Source of the DNA: Achromobacter sp. HZ34
Lineage (GTDB): Bacteria > Pseudomonadota > Gammaproteobacteria > Burkholderiales > Burkholderiaceae_B
Assembly: GCF_002209485.1 (NCBI RefSeq)
Contig: NZ_NJIX01000006.1
Span: 248,001-312,000, forward strand
Length of the DNA: 64,000 nt
Direction: 5' to 3'
A program made the translations under genes and the position numbers. The notes below the pieces were generated by a model that searched no databases, was not told the DNA's origin, and saw nothing but the letters and a program-made list of their open reading frames with translations. Numbering within the stretch: position 1 is the stretch's first letter; each line of letters starts with the position of its first letter. Positions 62,915-64,000 of this stretch are shown here, in pieces.

Positions 62915-62951
62915 GTAAAGCTTGGCGGCGGGGGTGTAAAGAAGATATAAA
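62915..62951 (-). promoter_or_regulatory. KdpE-type operator with two direct half-sites
   Basis: On the minus strand TTTATATCTTCTTTACACCC (62951-62932), followed by CCGCCGCC, closely resembles the T-rich KdpE box that I recall from the E. coli kdp promoter (TTTATA...TTTACACCCCGCC). A second CTTTACCCCG starts at 62920, 21 bp (two turns) after the first CTTTAC at 62941. Confidence 0.65.
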
Positions 62952-63152
62952 CGCGGGTCGACAGGGGCGGTTTGCAGGCAAATCCCGGGCAATTTCTGGC
63001 CAAATCTCAGCCGAGGCTCGAAAGAATCGAGGTCGCATGACAGCCGGAACGCACGGAAGCGGGCATTCCTCGGTCATTTGGATGACTTCCCGGACGCCGT
63101 TTTTTTGCACCACTTTGAATACAAATGCCGCCTGGCCGCTGTGCCAAACCGC

Positions 63153-63173
63153 AAAAAAAGCCGAAATCTCGGC
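63153..63173 (-). terminator. Short hairpin plus T7 on the minus strand
   Basis: GCCGA-GATT-TCGGC followed by seven T when read leftwards. The stem is only 5 bp. It could stop antisense transcription entering the kdp leader, but no gene upstream on that strand is visible. Confidence 0.4.
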
Positions 63174-63177
63174 AAAA

Positions 63178-63192
63178 GCACCAATATGGTGC
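63178..63192. promoter_or_regulatory. NtrC-like binding site
   Basis: GCACCAATATGGTGC matches the NtrC half-site consensus GCACC-N5-GGTGC exactly. It lies about 250 bp upstream of the DUF4212/symporter genes. I did not find a sigma-54 -24/-12 pair (GG-N10-GC) close downstream, so regulation is uncertain. Confidence 0.5.
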
Positions 63193-63289
63193 GTAATTTA
63201 AGTAAATGAATGCCCCTTCCTAGGGCATACCCCTAGTGTCACATTCACGGCATTGGTGCATTATTCGTTCCATGCAGGTGAGGAGACAA

Positions 63290-63325
63290 ATGCCTCTGCA
63301 AGGCAAAACCGGGCGGCACCGGTAA
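63290..63325 (+). CDS. Possible 11-aa leader peptide
   Basis: ATG 63290 has a near-perfect GAGGAG 5 nt upstream and encodes MPLQGKTGRHR then TAA. It lies 37 bp before a strong 13-bp hairpin and about 100 bp before the DUF4212 gene. The strong ribosome site on so short a frame suggests a leader/attenuator; it may equally be chance. Confidence 0.35.
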   Translation: MPLQGKTGRHR

Positions 63326-63362
63326 ATATAAAAAAGCTGTACCTTAATAAAAGCAAAACGCG

Positions 63363-63394
63363 CAACGGCTGGCACCAGGCAGTGCCAGCCGTTG
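63363..63394 (+). promoter_or_regulatory. Strong hairpin in the symporter leader
   Basis: CAACGGCTGGCAC / GTGCCAGCCGTTG, 13-bp perfect stem with a 6-nt loop, 34 bp before the DUF4212 start. No T-run follows on the plus strand. On the minus strand it is followed by GCGCGTTTTGCTTTTATT, so a leftward terminator is also possible. Confidence 0.55.
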
Positions 63395-63428
63395 TCGCAT
63401 TCAGCCGCCGAATTCAGGGGCAGACGAG

Positions 63429-63683
63429 ATGCTGGAGATGCCTGACGATTCCTGCCGTGCGCCTGGCTGGCGCCGCAATCGCCGCGTGATCCTGCTTCTG
63501 CTGTCCATCTGGGCTGTCCTGACTTTCCTGCCCGCGTGGTTCGCCCGCGACGTTCCCTATACCGTACTCGGTTGGCCGCTTTCCTATTGGATGGCCGCTT
63601 ACGGCGCGCCCCTGGCTTATCTCTTCATCGTCGTCGTCCATGCCCGCGTCATGAACCGGGGTGACGACGCCTGGGACGACTGA
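63429..63683 (+). CDS. DUF4212 small subunit of a sodium:solute symporter
   Basis: 84 aa. Two hydrophobic helices (VILLLLSIWAVLTFLPAWFA and WMAAYGAPLAYLFIVVVHA) with the family order WRRNRR...TFLPAWFARD...GWPLSYWMAAYGAP. DUF4212 proteins are always encoded directly before an SSS-family permease and probably assist it in the inner membrane. It overlaps the permease start by 1 nt (TGATG). An alternative ATG is at 63438. Confidence 0.9.
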   Translation: MLEMPDDSCRAPGWRRNRRVILLLLSIWAVLTFLPAWFARDVPYTVLGWPLSYWMAAYGAPLAYLFIVVVHARVMNRGDDAWDD

Positions 63684-64000
63684 TGCTGTTCGGCGGCGCG
63701 ACACAGCGCGAACTGGATGTGCAACTGCGCCGTATCTACGTGCTGTACGCCGCCGGCTTCGCCCTGCTGATCCTGGTGCTGACCTTGTGCGAAGTGCTGG
63801 GCATGGCGCGTACGTGGATAGGCTATGTCTTCCTGCTGGTCACCGTCTGCCTGTATGCGGGCATAGGCATCATCTGCCGCACCTCGGACCCGGTCGAGTA
63901 CTACGTGGCCGGCCGGCGCGTGCCCGCCTTCTACAACGGCATGGCCACGGCGGCCGACTGGATGTCGGTGGCGTCCTTCATCGGCGTGGCGGGCACCCTG
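63683..64000 (+). CDS. Sodium:solute symporter (SSS, VC_2705-type), 3' truncated by window edge
   Basis: First 106 codons. ELDVQLRRIYVLYAAGFALL, then a TM pair, then EYYVAGRRVPAFYNGMATAA and DWMSVASFIGVAG are typical of the VC_2705 subfamily of the sodium:solute symporters. Inner-membrane Na+- (or H+-) coupled uptake of a small organic acid such as acetate or a related carboxylate is the usual proposal. The gene continues beyond the right edge. Confidence 0.93.
   Translation, partial: MLFGGATQRELDVQLRRIYVLYAAGFALLILVLTLCEVLGMARTWIGYVFLLVTVCLYAGIGIICRTSDPVEYYVAGRRVPAFYNGMATAADWMSVASFIGVAGTL

Larger units (their letters stand above)
62952..63289. other. Divergent kdp / symporter regulatory region, no gene
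   Basis: Between the KdpE box and the 11-codon ORF I see only regulatory candidates: a minus-strand terminator-like hairpin (63153-63173), an NtrC-like dyad (63178-63192) and CTAGGG-CATAC-CCCTAG (about 63226-63238), which is a plausible operator for the rightward symporter genes. AT-rich TAATTTAAGTAAATGAATG lies between the last two. Confidence 0.5.

Noticed and set aside
63253-63489. 78-codon plus-strand frame before DUF4212
   Set aside because: Overlaps DUF4212 in another frame, runs through the hairpin and has no domain; the 11-codon ORF inside the region has the better ribosome site.

Overview
The window is high-GC DNA with the gene content of a betaproteobacterium of the Alcaligenaceae (Bordetella/Achromobacter type). 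The evidence is a Bug-type tricarboxylate-receptor protein beside a LysR regulator, a DUF1841 protein next to icd, paired small cytochromes c, a TorF-type porin and a complete kdp locus. This placement rests on gene content only. I saw no rRNA, tRNA, insertion sequence, CRISPR array or prophage.

Region 1 (1-33.2 kb, all + strand). One open frame of about 26.3 kb, already open at the left edge, encodes a giant repetitive surface-type protein of more than 8,780 residues: a long beta-strand repeat block, a mixed middle, a tandem array of about 90-residue repeats encoded by 270-bp units, an RTX-like Gly/Asp-rich part, and a short hydrophobic segment with a basic tail. Four genes follow with overlaps or very short gaps: a GAF-TM-HlyD adaptor, a PqqD-like/M50 metalloprotease/HlyD fusion, a short SecA-like ATPase and a further HlyD/RND-type adaptor. 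No HlyB-type ABC exporter, TpsB or autotransporter barrel is present in the window. I infer a dedicated export, processing or anchoring pathway for the giant protein; this is the best candidate here for an undescribed system.

Region 2 (33.2-53.7 kb) is mostly housekeeping and accessory chromosome: Bug protein and divergent LysR separated by a palindromic tandem array; two paralogous M16 zinc peptidases; two hypothetical exported or small proteins; a GNAT acetyltransferase; a VWA (CoxE-like)/MoxR pair; two c-type cytochromes; DUF1841; icd; a LysR/MFS divergent pair; an XRE regulator; an AT-richer gene-poor patch; an OmpR-type DNA-binding protein lacking a receiver; a DapA-family aldolase/lyase with a small ACT-like partner; and a TorF-type porin.

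Region 3 (53.7-62.9 kb, - strand) is kdp, in transcription order: a 32-codon small ORF, kdpF, kdpA, kdpB, kdpC, kdpD, kdpE. The leader has a T-rich KdpE-type box with two direct half-sites. KdpFABC is the high-affinity K+ pump and KdpDE its sensor/regulator. Several hairpins and a small tandem repeat lie between the cistrons.

Region 4 (62.8-64.0 kb) is a divergent regulatory region containing an NtrC-like dyad, a leader-peptide-like ORF and a strong hairpin, followed by a DUF4212 small subunit and the start of its sodium:solute symporter, cut by the right edge.
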